Positions 1 to 12,144 are shown, counted from the first letter of the stretch. The stretch is DNA of 64,000 nt from Notolepis coatsorum (GCA_963971535.1 OZ020598.1:89814021-89878020), one strand, 5' to 3'. Program-made: numbers and translations. Notes: generated by a model from the letters alone, not told the origin.

Positions 1-111
1 AAAAACTTCGAAGAGGGGGGAAGCTTTAGACGTGCCACAAAGAAATGGCTAGCCAGTGAAGTATAGAATAGCCACGTCTAGGAAGGAGAGGGTAGGGCGT
101 GTTTTATGGGG

Positions 112-232
112 TTGCTATATGTTTTATTATGATGCGCTATGTTTTTTATTATGATGATCTATGTTTTATTATGATGCTCTATGTTTTATTATGATGCTCT
201 GTTTTATTATGATGCTCTATGTTTTATGATGT
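112..232. repeat. 22-bp AT-rich tandem repeat
   Basis: About five to six imperfect copies of a unit like ATGTTTTATTATGATGCTCT, with small length changes between copies. No coding potential. Confidence 0.75.
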
Positions 233-234
233 CT

Positions 235-346
235 GTCCAGGGACCATGATGGAAACAAGTGCTTGCACTTTCTCATGTTTTTATCCCCGTGGATGCTGTC
301 TTTTACTCCACAATAAAAATCAATCAATCAATCAATAACCAAGAGG
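235..346 (+). mobile_element. LINE/SINE 3' end with (AATC)n tail
   Basis: Unique-looking sequence ends in an AATAAAA-type signal followed by four units of AATC. A short 3' fragment with a microsatellite tail is what 5'-truncated non-LTR retrotransposition leaves. The family is not recognised; the tail resembles that of the LINE ends at 13.7, 20.6 and 25.3 kb but the body differs. Confidence 0.45.
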
Positions 347-1091
347 AAATTGGCATAACATCAAAAGGAATGGGAGAAAAGGTAAACATTTCCTATCCAA
401 CCATAAATATCCACCACGTTTGGTGATGTTTGGACAAACTTTCATTGATTTATGACCAGATTTGCACCAGGCCCTTGCATGGAACGGGTGGTGTCCCCTA
501 CTGGGTGATCATAACAGTGTTATGAAACATATGCCGCACGTTTTGAAATGATTGGACTTTTTTTTTTAATTTATAGTCTGATTTGCGTCATGCCACCGTA
601 TTGTGGGGGGTGAATAGTCTATGCTTTCCTGCAACCTTGCAATGGCCCTTGATGTTGGGGATGATTGTCGCCAAGAGACTCATCCTGAGGGAATGGAAAT
701 CACCTCCTCCCCCTTCCTTCCAGGTACAGTATGGATGACACAGATGGTACAGATGGGAAAGACTCAGACGCTTGAGAACCAATTCAATAACACAATCCTC
801 TGCTATCTGGGACCCATGTCTTGCTCACCTGGATGAGGCCGGGAGAGGATGACTCACTCACTCAGCTAAAGTCTCATGGCCCTTGTTTGAGATCTAACTA
901 ATGCATACCACTCTTAAGCACTTTGTGCAACTGGTACTGTAGCCTATTACTATTGTTTTATTTAATTTATTTGTTCTCTGTACACGTCTGACTCAACTGT
1001 TTCTGTTCAATTGTCCCATTGTCTCATTCAAGCCGCAAAATAAAAAAGTTAAAAGAATTATAATTATAATAATAATAACAAAATTATAAAA
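347..1091. other. No gene recognised
   Basis: No exon-like reading frame or repeat of known class was seen. An AATAAAAAAG string near 1040 could be a polyadenylation signal, but nothing upstream supports a transcript. Confidence 0.5.
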
Positions 1092-1280
1092 AAGTTGATA
1101 GTAGGGAACGTTTTAGAAGTGATGACTGTATTGTGGGGAGTTGATAGCAGGGAACGTTTTAGAAGTGATGACTGTATTGTGGGGAGTTGATAGCAGGGAA
1201 CGTTTTAAAAGTGATGACTGTATTGTGGGGAGTTGATAGCAGGGAATGTTTTCCAAGTGAAGCAGAGGACTGTGGGGAGT
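1092..1280. repeat. 47-bp minisatellite, about four copies
   Basis: The unit starts GTTGATAGCAGGGAACGTTT and ends TATTGTGGGGAG. Three copies are almost identical; the last is degenerate. Confidence 0.85.
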
Positions 1281-1516
1281 CTTGAGGAGGAGAGGATTGT
1301 GGGTATTCTGTAGGAGGAAAAGGTCGTTAGAAGGAAATGGCAGCTGAAAAGAGGCTATGAGTCACATCCTCTCCTTCCTTTGTCTGCACTCTGGACGCTA
1401 ACCTTTGGCTCCCGCTGAGCTCAGGCGAGCGTGTGAGCGTGTGCGTGTGTGTGTGTGTGTGCAGTGCACGCATACTTGAGTGCTTTGCTCTAAATTTTAC
1501 TTGTTGTGTTTCTTCT

Positions 1517-1650
<134 letters not shown>

Positions 1651-2209
1651 GCCTGCCTGGTCTATATGTCATGTAATACGGTGCTTGCCTCCACATGAGT
1701 GGTGCCCATCTCACTGTATTCCATCATGCATCTCTTTCTCCTTTGTTCTCCGTCTCCTCTTCACTCCTCTTTCCATTTGTCAGGATAGAAGAGTGGGAGG
1801 AGACATCTGTTGATCTTTACCTGCTGGGTGACTGAATAAGAACACATTAGAGATAGAGATATGAAGGTACAGTACACCGTTATGGATCCATTAGGTATGG
1901 ATTTTATTATACTATACCACCGTCCACGATATACATACATATTGTAAAACATACACATGCTGTATATTTGGTAGTATTAACCCTTTCACTACCAAGGTTG
2001 ACATTATACTATAACTTACACAACACTTTCTGTTGTCAGTAGATGGCAGCATTGGTTTAAAATTAAAAGGTGAAAATGTGAAAACTACAAAATGAATACA
2101 ATTCCCAAGACCTTTAGCACAGGTCACAGGTCACTGGGACGCGTCTATTCTTTGACGCAATCTGAACAGCGTTAAACTATTAATGGGACCCGAGTACAGT
2201 GATCGAGAA
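1651..2209. other. No gene; possible TTAA-element end at 1977
   Basis: Anonymous sequence. At 1977 the string TTAACCCTTTCACTACC matches the outer arm of the 82-bp TTAA hairpin at 24017-24098 (TTAACCCTTTCACTGCC), so a decayed relative may start here. No partner arm was found. Confidence 0.35.
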
Positions 2210-2227
2210 TGGTCACCCAATTATCTT

Positions 2228-2726
2228 TTTTTTTTTTTCTTTTTTTTTTTGTCTTTTTCCCCCTCCATTTTCCTCCGATTTTCTCCCATCCCAATGTTAG
2301 TCGTATGCCAATTCCCAGTCCCTTCCTGGTCGCTGCGCTTTACCCCCCACAGTCAGATCATTTGGGAGAGTGGAGGCTACCACGTGCTTCCTCCGACACA
2401 CGTCCAGCCAATCACCGCTTCTTTTCACCTGGCAGCGCGGATTCTCATTGAGAGGGCGTAACGTGTGGGAGGACCACACTATCCCTCTCACGTCCAATCC
2501 GCGCTTAGCAGGCGCCCCGACCGAACTGTAGGAGTCGCTGTTTACAACGACCCGGACCCACCCCGCCAGCTTCTCCCACCCTCTGATACAGCCAATTGTA
2601 TCAGTGCAGACGGCCAGCCAAGCTGGTGACAACCCCGGAGCTGTGAGCTGGATTCGAACAGGCGAACCAAGCTCACAGCTCCGGGGCTGGTGACGAACGC
2701 AATCTCCGCTCGACCACCTAACCGCC
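2228..2726 (-). mobile_element. tRNA-derived SINE, ~500 bp, with 18-bp target duplication
   Basis: The element is flanked by identical 18-bp direct repeats, TGGTCACCCAATTATCTT, at 2210-2227 and 2727-2744. It is read on the minus strand: the head, next to 2726, carries a Pol III A-box-like TGGTCGAGCGGA and a B-box-like GTTCGAATCC, as in tRNA-Leu/Ser-derived SINEs. The 3' end is an A-rich tail, seen as T runs at 2228-2250. The long target duplication and A tail suggest L1-type mobilisation (inference). A 17-bp inverted repeat (2633-2649 and 2670-2686) encloses the B box. Part of the body recurs at 51165-51358. The body, about 400 bp beyond the tRNA head, is long for a SINE and could derive from another repeat. 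Confidence 0.8.
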
Positions 2727-2981
2727 TGGTCACCCAATTATCTTAACAAAAGTGCATCATTAGCATTATGTTTATTGTCTAAACGGGAACATAATGGTAC
2801 AATTTAAGATTTGAATGTTATCTGCATATAAAGGACAAATAAAACATCGTTAATTTATAAGAAACCTCAATGAAAACGGCGCAGGGTAAGTTATATTCGC
2901 TATTGTTATGAAAATGTGATAGAATCCTATACAAATGTGGACGCATTTGGTCACTGTGACGATACCTGCAAATGGTACATA

Positions 2982-3105
2982 GGAGGGAGGGAGGGAGGGA
3001 GGGAGGGAGGGAGGGAGGGAGGGAGGGAGGGAGGGAGAGAGGGAGGGAGGGAGAGAGGGAGGGAGGGAGGGAGGGAGGGAGGGAGGGAGGGAGGGAGGGA
3101 GGGAG
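2982..3105. repeat. (GGGA)n microsatellite
   Basis: About 30 tetranucleotide units, almost uninterrupted, purine-rich on the plus strand. The Gly/Arg/Glu reading frames over it are not genes. Confidence 0.97.
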
Positions 3106-3427
3106 CAGCTTTAAAAAACAGAACAGTGAGTGGAGGGAGTCAGGAAGTCAGTAGATAAATGTAAGTATACTCCTTGGCTAAAATAGTGAACACAAATTGA
3201 AAAGGGGGACAACTTTAGAGAACAGAAGGTGGCGAGGCGGGTGAGACTGGGAGGCAGGAAGCCGGTGAAGGCCGCAGATAAAAGTCTGACCGGAGCAAAA
3301 GCAGCAGGACAGAGGCAGAGGATACAGACCCTCCCATCCAGGGACTGACCCAGGTTCAGCTAGTAGCTGCACTGTAAAACAAATCTATACTCGCCACCAC
3401 AGGGTGGGAAGAAGCTACGGAACTGAT

Positions 3428-3660
3428 CCCTGCTCAGCTGGCTAAGTTGTAACCTTTTTTGCATTGCAGGAGAAGCAGGGTTTGTGACCATAAGGTTACC
3501 GGTTCGATCCGCAGACCTGCTGGAAAATCTAGGTGCAGAAAGTGAATGACCAATAATTGAACTGCTGTTGAGCAAGGCTCCCTGCAGGTGCTCAGTGGCA
3601 AACGGGTCAATAGAAGGTTAGTCCGCATCGCCGCCCACATCACCACCTCCACCAGGGAAT
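3428..3660 (+). mobile_element. tRNA-derived SINE-like fragment
   Basis: A-box-like GCTCAGCTGGCTAAGTTGTA is followed, after a short insertion, by ACCGGTTCGATCCGCAGACC, which contains a Pol III B box (GGTTCGATCC). The downstream TTGAGCAAGGCTCCCTGCAG resembles the body of common fish SINEs (TTGAGCAAGGCACTGAACC type). No target duplication or tail was found, so ends are approximate. Confidence 0.5.
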
Positions 3661-4141
3661 ACACAGCTGTGCCTGGTAGAATTGGTTATTAACTCCGCCT
3701 GATATGCTCGCAAGGGACACAGGTTAAAAATCACCAACGATGGTGAAGTCACATTGAACCAGCTCAGTCAGGAATTCATCTGGATCATCAGAGGACCAAC
3801 GTTGGCCCAGCGCCCTGATGAAACACTGGTGTTGTTGTACACATAGACTAACAAGAGGAGGACGGGTCAGCGCCATCATAGAAACCTTCAAAAATGGTTT
3901 CCCCGTCACTACACCACTGGGAGACTAATTCTAAGAAGAAGTAGCATTGGTCTCATGGTGCTGAATAACTTCTGTGAGAATGTTGAGGTTGTGGCCCATC
4001 CTCTTGTTATTATTTTAGGTGTCTACTGTAGACTCTCAAAAAAAGAGATGTCATGTTTCCATGACAATATTCAAGAGTCATCCTGGGTTGACAAAAATAG
4101 CCCCTGGAAACATACAAACTGTTACTGTATTCCGTTATAAA
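3661..4141. other. No gene recognised
   Basis: Unique-looking DNA without a supportable reading frame or repeat. Confidence 0.5.
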
Positions 4142-4316
4142 ATACCGTTGTTTCACTGTATTCTGCTGCTCTAAAATACTGTTGTTTCACTGTGTTCTGC
4201 TGTTCTAAAATACTGTTGTTTCACTGTATTCTGCTGTTCATATACTGTTGTTTCACTGTATTCTGCTGTTCTAAAATACTGTTGTTTCACTGTATTCTGC
4301 TGTTCTAAAATACTTT
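4142..4316. repeat. 34-bp minisatellite, five copies
   Basis: Unit of the type ACTGTTGTTTCACTGTATTC followed by TGCTGTTCTAAAAT. One copy is shortened. Confidence 0.85.
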
Positions 4317-5248
4317 AGCATTTAAAGCCCCAATCTGGATTATTTCTGCCCATGATGTAGGGCATACGTATGCGCATACATTCTTAAAGATATTGATTTA
4401 TAGATGAGCTTTTTGGAACTTTCTTAACCCCTTGTCAATTAGAATATAGGTCTGTTTTATTAAAAAATGTACAGCAACGTAAACAACCATTTTACAGCCA
4501 AAAAAATGTAACCGGTACCGGTACTTGTCTAGTGTTAGTCCTTGTATCAAGAGAGACTAGAGAATGGAAACACGTCTCCACTCTTGCTTTTGGTTTCACG
4601 TTTATATCTTGGATCACAGATTGGAGCTTTAAGATGAGAATATTGATACTGTAATCATTGTTAACCCCACAAACAGAGAACAAGTTCTTTCAACAGTTCA
4701 AGACAACCGCTTGTCCTCAAGAGACTAAACAAAGCCTAACTCCTCTCCAACTCAAACACCAGCCTGCATCACCTGGGAGGGATGAGCTCTTATCCCGACT
4801 CATAAGAAATGTACCCGCTGATTACTGAGCGGGAATAGTCGGACAATTATTGTAAGGCCATATTGCACGGCGATAAGGAACCATCCTATAATACCAGTGT
4901 AATATCCAGACCACAACTTCTGCTCTGCAGAGGCCCGCTGGGGTCAGCCTGCTGGGAGGAAGACGGGGTAAAGGAACAACAGAGGACGTCAAGTCACGTA
5001 GTGCTCCACACGTCATCCTGGCACAGCCAGAATATTAACCCTTTTAAGTTCAACACGCCATGAATACGTCAATAACGGGTTTCAATCTTTCCATACATTT
5101 TTTCAGTCCAGAATACTCCGAGGTGACACAAACTGTCAAATATTGCGCAATTGCGCTTGAAGAAGTTTGGAAAAAACTTTAGAAATATCAAAAGGCACAA
5201 CACCTTGTGTATCCAATGGATTACTTCCAGGTCATTGGCCACATAGTC
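4317..5248. other. No gene recognised
   Basis: No supportable reading frame. A string TTAACCCTTTTAAG near 5037 may be a decayed TTAA-element end, too short to call. Confidence 0.45.
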
Positions 5249-5529
5249 CAGTGGTCCTCAAACCCTTTCACGTCAAGGACCCCGAATTGATACGCAATAG
5301 CTAGGCCATGTCCCAGAGACCCCCATCTGAGAATATATTTGTTGTTAGATATGATTTAATTGAGAATTTCCTAACGGTCTGTACTGTAGGTGTGTGTGTG
5401 GAGAGAGTGAAACGGAATCAGAATAGCCATTTGTATACATTCTGTCATTGTTCCAACTTCTAGTGAAATTAGTGAAATAAAAATTCACCATTTTGCAGGA
5501 GACCCCCTCGAGGACTTTGAGAACCAATG
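5249..5529. mobile_element. Small hAT-like MITE remnant
   Basis: The left end CAGTGGTCCTCAAACCCTTT and the right end TTTGAGAACCAATG form imperfect inverted repeats of the CAGTGGTTCTCAAAC type, which is widespread in hAT MITEs. The pairs ACCCC/GACCCCC further in extend the symmetry. No clean 8-bp duplication is visible. Confidence 0.5.
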
Positions 5530-6505
5530 GTCTGGCCAATATAGCCCTGATAATAATATACCATGGCCGGCTGGATTTTTAGACTGAGTGACGGTGGTCT
5601 GTGACACGTTTAGTCTGTGAAATTGTTTGCAAATGGCTTCCTCTTTACCACTGGGAGACACACTCAGAAGGAGTAGCTTGGCCTCCCAGTGCTGAACATC
5701 TTCCGTCAGAAGGTAGGCGTTCGTTCTCTTGCATCGTTACAAACGGGTGTAAAGAAGTGCTTAACCTCTTAAGCATCACCCAAAAACTGGGCCATTTTTG
5801 TTTTTGACGACTGCATACCTTATTTGCAAAGCTTAGTTTTATACTTATAGCACATGCGTGAGTCTGGTCTCTTTTGAAAGGTAACTAAAACAAAATAAAT
5901 GAAAAATCACTTTGAGTGCTAATGTAATAGAGAAACAGAGGTTTGAACACACTGAAGTAAAGGTTGTGTGTACTCACATTTCTGTTTAGTGGTTGCCAGA
6001 TGCCTGTTTTTAAGTTCCAGCATAGAGGTACTGTAGGAGCTGGAAAACACTGCTGTTCCACAGCCTGAAGTCTTATGTAGTACACACGGGTCCAAAGTTT
6101 ATAAAAATCCCACGGAAAATGGGGTTAACTTGTGTCAGCGCTTAACTTCTCCTGTGAGAATATTGGGGTGTTGAGTCATCATTCTAGACAGACTTCAGGA
6201 TGTCAGGATGATGCTGTTGGTTCCTATTCAGCCCAGCTTGACGTGGGGTCTATAAATGTCCAGGTTGAGTCACACCACAGGGGGGAACAATTCATGGCGA
6301 AACCTGACTCAGGAGGCAGGAGGGTCAGTGTACCCGATTAGAGTCGACCTATCTCAAGCTCCGCCCTATATTCTTGATCCTCCAATCACAACTGGACCAG
6401 ACTGGAGAGGGAGTGCGCGGTGACGAGCGCTTGACATTTCACCGTGACTCATGAAGTGTCGTCACCATGTAGTAGTAGCAGCGTAGCAGCGTGTGTGAAA
6501 TATAA
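5530..6505. other. No gene recognised
   Basis: Anonymous sequence. Short reading frames here have no recognisable domain. Confidence 0.45.
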
Positions 6506-6884
6506 TAGGGCCCAAGAAAATTAATAGTTGGTTTCAGGTTGGTTGTCAGTTTGGCCATGGGTAGGTAGGGAATTTATTTTATTTTATTTTTTTATTTTAT
6601 TCTTTCCCACGGCGACTATGGATAGGGAATTTCTTTATTTAATTAAAATGTTCACAACAACATGGATGCATGTACTCTGCCAGCATGTTTAATATCCATA
6701 ATACTAAATGTTTGACTAAGATTTCTATGAAACTTTATAAAAAAAAAAAAAAAGAAAAAAAAAAAAAAAGGATTTTTTTTTTTTTAATAATTTTTTCTAA
6801 AAACTCATAAAATATATTGGGTTGCACCTAAATCGGCAGGGTCGGTCGGCAACCTGAAACCAACTATTAATTTTGTTAGGCCTA
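6506..6884. mobile_element. MITE with ~35-bp inverted ends (hAT-like)
   Basis: The left end TAGGGCCCAAGAAAATTAAT continues into AGTTGGTTTCAGGTTG. The right end, reverse complemented, reads TAGGCCTAACAAAATTAATA and then GTTGGTTTCAGGTTG. The interior is A/T-rich with long A and T runs and no coding capacity. A clear target duplication was not found. Confidence 0.65.
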
Positions 6885-6968
6885 ATCAATACATTGATAT
6901 GAATGAGGAAATTCAGTCGCATCGATCTGCAAAACTGAATCTGAATTCATCAAAATTCTTGTGCTTGT

Positions 6969-7200
6969 TTATAATAATAATAATAATAATAATAATACTT
7001 TCTTAAAAATGTATATATAGGACCTTTCAGGAAACCCAAGGCACTTAAAAGAGGAGGGGGACAAACTAAGGGGAAGGAAATCAGAGGGACAATTTGGTCA
7101 AAAGAGGGAAGTCAGGCAGAGTCATTAATACATTTGGTGAAGAGGTAAGATTTGAGTTGTGATTTGATAAGAGTCCAGGGATGTAGCGTTATCCAGTTAA
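6969..7200 (-). mobile_element. LINE 3' end with (TTA)n tail, minus strand
   Basis: An (ATA)n tract at 6970-6997 is followed by TATATAGGACCTTTCAGGAA and CCCAAGGCACTT. Fish LINE 3' ends commonly read, in reverse, AAGTGCCTTGGGTTTCCTGA before an ATT-type tail. Only a short 3' piece is present; the inner edge is approximate. Confidence 0.5.
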
Positions 7201-7829
7201 TTTAGAAAAATAGCACTCTGTGTAACGTTTTAATTGCATAATATTCAACTAGAATAGTAATCATGTTACCAACAATACTTGAATATAAGGAACGTGACTC
7301 ATTTCCAACAGTGCCAACGGGATGAAAATGGAACAGTTCCGGTCTCCTAAATGGGTGGGACTTTTACACAGGCGCAATTGTTGACACTGTGAGATCAAAC
7401 ACAGCCGCTTTCCTCTGGATCCTCCACAGGTCAGAAAAATATCAATTCAGCGCGAGAATGTTCAGAACACCTTCGACTTCCTCAGAGAAGGTTCAAAATT
7501 GACCAGAATCCAGGGTGGCAGAGGAAATGAGCCACTTTCAGTCAAAAAGCCGTGGCCCAGCTCACAATCTCCAGCGATAGTTACTGCATAGTTCCTACAT
7601 AGTATTTAAGGCCCTGCTCTGTTCTGTAAAGTAATTCAGAACTGTTCTATAAAACATCTTTGTAATGAAACTCAGAGTAAGAAGGAGCTGCCCTGTTGTT
7701 CGGACTGTTCTATAAAGTAATTTATAACGGACCTCTGTAAAGAAACTTAGTTGAGCTGCTCTGCTGTTCTGTAAAGTAACTCAGAACCATATCCTGTAAA
7801 GTAACTCAGGAGCCCGCTTCAACCAGATT
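7201..7829. other. No gene; degenerate tandem repeat at 7600-7810
   Basis: The stretch 7600-7810 holds several decayed copies of a CTGTTCTGTAAAGTAACTCA-like unit. The rest is anonymous. Confidence 0.5.
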
Positions 7830-8255
7830 ATTGTATTGTAAATTTATAGGGCTATTTTATTTTACTGAACTATTTTATTGCACTGTAGTACTGCATCATT
7901 TTACTGTCTATTCCATTTTCTTAACCATTTTTACTGCACTTTTTCTGTCTATTCTATTACCCATTTTTACTGCACTTTTTTACTTTTTCTATTCTATTTT
8001 TTTTAATACATTTTTTTGTGCCTATTTTAAAACTGCCTTACCTTGCTGCTATCTTTTTTATGCTTGTTTTATACGTTTTATATGTCATTTTATGCCATAG
8101 AATCAAACCATAAAAAAGTGGCCTATTGGGATGCTAGATCCTAATATGAAAAACTGTGATTTTATATGTCTGCACTGTATGTGCTCATTTTGTGCCTGTC
8201 CATTTTCTGCTATAAAGCACTTTGAGCTGCAATTCTTGTATGAAAGGTGCTATAC
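7830..8255 (+). mobile_element. L2-like LINE 3' end, tailless copy
   Basis: It aligns by eye with 15955-16200: shared strings include TATTTTATTGCACTG, ATAGAATCAAACCATA, TATTGGGATG and AAGCACTTTGAGCT, ending in GAAAGGTGCTATAC. This is the typical end of fish L2-type LINEs. The expected AATAAAG and (ATT)n tail are missing, so the copy is truncated at the 3' edge. Confidence 0.65.
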
Positions 8256-9259
8256 ACCTTTCCGCATGCGATTGGAGCGGAGAATCTCTTGTTGCCCGGG
8301 GTGGAGGAAGGGCTCCTGGTGTGAACAGCCAGGCTTCTACCCCCTCAAGAAGAGACGCTTCACAGCACTTTCAGCACCCTGAGTGTCCCCGGCCTGGGGC
8401 TGAGCCTCGCCTGACCCCACAGGCCGCTAAACAGGAAATGAGGATGAGTTGGTTCGTCTCCCTTTCTGAAATATCTCTGGTCGTTACTTTAGCAGGACCG
8501 CTAAAGTGTGGGCCGCAGTGCTTATCTACAATGATCTCTCGTCTCAACTCCACTAATCGTGACCTCACCCTCTCTTAGTTTCCTTCTCTCTTGTGAACAG
8601 AAGGTTTTTTCTGCCTTGTGAGGATAGGAGATTTCTAGGAAGTATAGCAAAAAGGAAAAAAGTTTTTTTTTAAGTTTATAAACTTGGTCCGTTACCTTAG
8701 CCTTACTGAATATATAGCAAGTACAAGTGATAACTATGAGGTTGATGACATTTGGCCTTAATTCCATCTGCAGCCATTTTCAGATTCAATAAGATTTTCA
8801 ATTCTTTATGCATCAAAATATATTCATATTAGAGCTCTAATATATATACTGTGTATATATATATACACATACATACGCAGCTTGGTTTGGCTCAGACTCT
8901 TATTATTACAAAGTCATAAACAATGAAAATGTGTAGCCTTATGATATAATATCAGCTGCCACACCAGGCCACCAGTTAGACAGAGAGAAAAACGAGACCA
9001 GGGGAGAGAATGATAAGAGAAGGACAGTCGTAAATGCACTTCTGCATGTCCCTACGCTGTAGATTCTGTATTGAGACTGTTACACCCCCCATTACATAGT
9101 TAATTGCTGGTTACCTCTTCTCCTCCTCTCCGCCCCTCTGACCCCTTCACCCCCATCTCTCTCCACTACTGTCCTTATCAGGGCTGGAGATCTGATCTCT
9201 GTCAAAGCTGGAGAAAACACAGGATACAGCTGCTGTCCCTCAAAACACTGCTGCAAACA
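8256..9259. other. No gene recognised
   Basis: Anonymous sequence with a short TA/CA-rich tract near 8840-8875. Confidence 0.45.

Positions 9260-9261
<2 letters not shown>

Positions 9262-9315
<54 letters not shown>
9262..9315. repeat. (CT)n microsatellite
   Basis: About 27 perfect CT dinucleotides. Confidence 0.97.
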
Positions 9316-9318
<3 letters not shown>

Positions 9319-9965
9319 TTGTGCTCTGGGTTGTTTTTTTGTTTTGTAGATGTTTTATCCCGGTTTTCCAAGTTACTTCCTCAAAACGTCCTCAAAACAG
9401 GACTCATCCTTCCACCTAGAAAACAACCCTGAAATCATCTCGTCTGATGACCTCCTGAATCACTTTATCAAACTCACAAATCACACAAATATTGTCTCGC
9501 TGTAATCACTAGCTAAACTGCCGTGAAGACAGACATGCTAGCTAGGGCATTTGGTCTCAACGGTAGCATTTTCTATAACCTATTCAATATCTATAGGTTA
9601 GAGAACATTCATAGATGTCTGTATTCATATTTATTGTGAAGATATACCCACATGCTGCATCACGCCTCAAGTTGAAAAATTTTTAATCCAGCAAACAGCG
9701 TTCGCATCACTTATAGCAAAGCGGCATCTGTTCGCCTCCGTTCGTGTCTTTCTGCTTTTTTCCCCCTGTGGTCGATTAGTACTTCATTTACCAATTTAAA
9801 GCGAGAACAGGCTGTCATAAAACATCAGTGACAGGAAGGTGGGGTTAACAATAGAATCCAAAAGGCACTCTTCCCTTTTGGTTTAAAATACTCTAGTCAA
9901 TCTGGCATCATGGTTCTACTGAACATCAAAGACACCTCTCTACATGTTTCAGGGCCACACACCTC
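9316..9965. other. No gene recognised
   Basis: No supportable coding or repeat signal. Confidence 0.45.
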
Positions 9966-11046
9966 AGAGAAGAGACTTGTATTCCTATTCAGAGAGTATG
10001 AAGAGACTGTATTCATATTCAGAGAGTATGAAGAGACTGTATTCATATTCAGAGAGTATGAAGAGACTATGTATTCCTATTCAGAGTATGAAGAGACTAT
10101 GTATTCATATTCAGGGTTTAGAAGAAGAGACTATTCATATTCAGAGAGTGAAGATACTATGTATTCATATTCAGAAAGTATGAAGAGACTGTATTAATAT
10201 TCAGAGAGTATGGAGAGACTATTCATATTCAGAGGGTATGAAGAGACTATGTATTCATATTCAGAGTATGAAGAGACTATGTATTCATATTCAGGGGTAG
10301 AAGAGACTGTATTCATATTCAGAGTATGAAGAGACTATGTATTCATATTCAGGGGTAGAAGAGACTGTATTCATATTCAGAGTATGAAGAGACTATGTAT
10401 TCATATTCAGGGGTAGAAGAGACTATTCATATTCAGAGTATGAAGAGACTATGTATTCATATTCAGAGAGTATGAAGAGACTGTATTAATATTCAGGGAG
10501 TATGAAGAGACTATGTATTCATATTCAGAGAGTATGAAGAGACTGTATTCATATTCAGAGAGTATGAAGAGACTGTATTAATATTCAGGGAGTATGAAGA
10601 GACTGTATTCATATTCAGAGAGTATGAAGAGACTGTATTCATATTCAGAGAGTATGAAGAGACTGTATTAATATTCAGAGAGTATGAAGAGACTATATAT
10701 TCATATTCAGGGAGTATGAAGAGACTATGTATTCATATTCAGGGAGTATGAAAAGACTATATATTCATATTCAGGGAGTATGAAGAGACTATATATTCAT
10801 ATTCAGAGAGTATGAAGAGACTGTATTCATATTCAGAGAGTATGAAGAGACTGTATTCATATTCAGAGAGTATGAAGAGACTATGTATTCATATGCAGGG
10901 TTATAAGAGACTATGTATTCATATTCTGGGTTAAGAAGAGACTATTCATATTCAGGGATATGAAGAGACTACAGTATGTATTCATATTCAGAGAGTATGA
11001 AGAGACTGTATTCATATATTCAGGGGTAAGAAGAGACTATATATAT
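9966..11046. repeat. 30-bp minisatellite, about 35 copies
   Basis: The basic unit is ATTCATATTCAGAGAGTATG followed by AAGAGACTGT. Two main variants occur: a 33-bp form with ACTATGT and a form with AGGGGTAGAAGAGACT. Variants are interleaved rather than blocked, suggesting repeated unequal exchange. The repetitive reading frames over it are not evidence of a protein. Confidence 0.95.
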
Positions 11047-11187
11047 AGATAACAAAATCCCAAATTATCTTTTAGTATGCTTACTTTTCCACACTGCCTA
11101 ATAAATATGATTCTATGATGACATAAAATAATGAAATAAATTATTGTTGTTGTGTAAACCTGACCTTTTACACAAGAGAGAGAGTGG

Positions 11188-11190
<3 letters not shown>

Positions 11191-11246
<56 letters not shown>
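11191..11246. repeat. (GA)n microsatellite
   Basis: About 28 uninterrupted GA units. Confidence 0.97.
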
Positions 11247-11248
<2 letters not shown>

Positions 11249-11776
11249 TAGATACAGAATGCCATGCATTTCATTGCAAGTCTGTATCTGTATTTTAGAT
11301 CAAATTAAGTGATCAACCATGATGACCACAGATCTGGCGATGAGCTTAATGAAACCACACGGTTCTCAATATTGACTGCATGTCATAATCATGTTATATT
11401 AAACCATGCCACATGTAATACATTTCTGACTATAATAAATGAGTGCCTTGTGAAATGGCTTGTTGTCTTTTACCGAAGCGCTTTGAGGAATATTCATTAC
11501 TTTATATAAAAGCATCTAAAAGTAATAAACATCTTGAGAATGGGCCCTGCCAAATCTTTCAAACGCCCCTTTTAAGACAAATGCCATTGACAAACTAATG
11601 CATCTTTGCAGACTCAGTGGTACCATTATATAGCCAATTAATGCAACACAATACAACATAACACAATGCAACACAACACAACACACAGTAGCCTATATAC
11701 TGCATGTGACATGAGACACGCCATGCTATGACAGAAAGAACTTCCAAAATACTAAACAACCACAAACCCTAACTCA
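11247..11776. other. No gene recognised
   Basis: Anonymous. The string AAGCGCTTTGAGGAATATTC near 11477 faintly resembles L2 LINE 3' ends. A CAACACAACA-rich patch lies near 11642-11690. Confidence 0.4.
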
Positions 11777-12144
11777 TTAAAGGGGCGCACCAACATTATG
11801 GGAAATGCATGCTTACTGTCTTCTCCAGAGTGAGACAAGATAGATAGCCTACCAATTTCCTCTGTGTGTTCAGTAGAAAGCTATCCGGCTGCAAGCTAGC
11901 CTAGCTCAGCACAAATGAATGGAAGTGGATACAGACCACTAGCCAATGTGCTGTTGGCCAAACACACCTCATGGAGTTTTAAGCTAAGGTCCCCATCTGC
12001 TTCCATTCATTTGTGTGCTAAGCTAGGCTAGCTTGCAGCTGGATAGCTTTATGCTGAACATAGAGGAAATTGGTATCCATCTTCTTTCCTGACTCTAGAG
12101 AAGACGGTAAGTGAATTTCCCATAATGTTGGCGTGTTCCTTTAA
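11777..12144. mobile_element. TTAA-target MITE with long inverted arms (copy 1)
   Basis: TTAA at 11777-11780 and 12141-12144 bound a near-palindromic element. The left arm AGGGGCGCACCAACATTATG pairs with the right arm, reverse complement AGGAACACGCCAACATTATG. Inner arms also pair, for example AGCTATCCGGCTGCAAGCTA with TAGCTTGCAGCTGGATAGCT. TTAA duplication is the target preference of piggyBac and Kolobok families. A related, broken copy lies at 58056-58290. Confidence 0.85.

Noticed and set aside
2640-2720. A tRNA gene on the minus strand
   Set aside because: A- and B-box-like strings exist, but the cloverleaf is disrupted by a 17-bp hairpin, and flanking 18-bp repeats plus an A tail mark a SINE.
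3470-3520. A tRNA gene with GGTTCGATCC
   Set aside because: Box spacing is wrong for a tRNA and the downstream sequence is SINE-like.
9910-10197. Repetitive 80-95 codon frames rich in Tyr, Ser and Glu
   Set aside because: They follow the 30-bp minisatellite (a multiple of three), so open frames are expected by chance; no start context or conserved domain.
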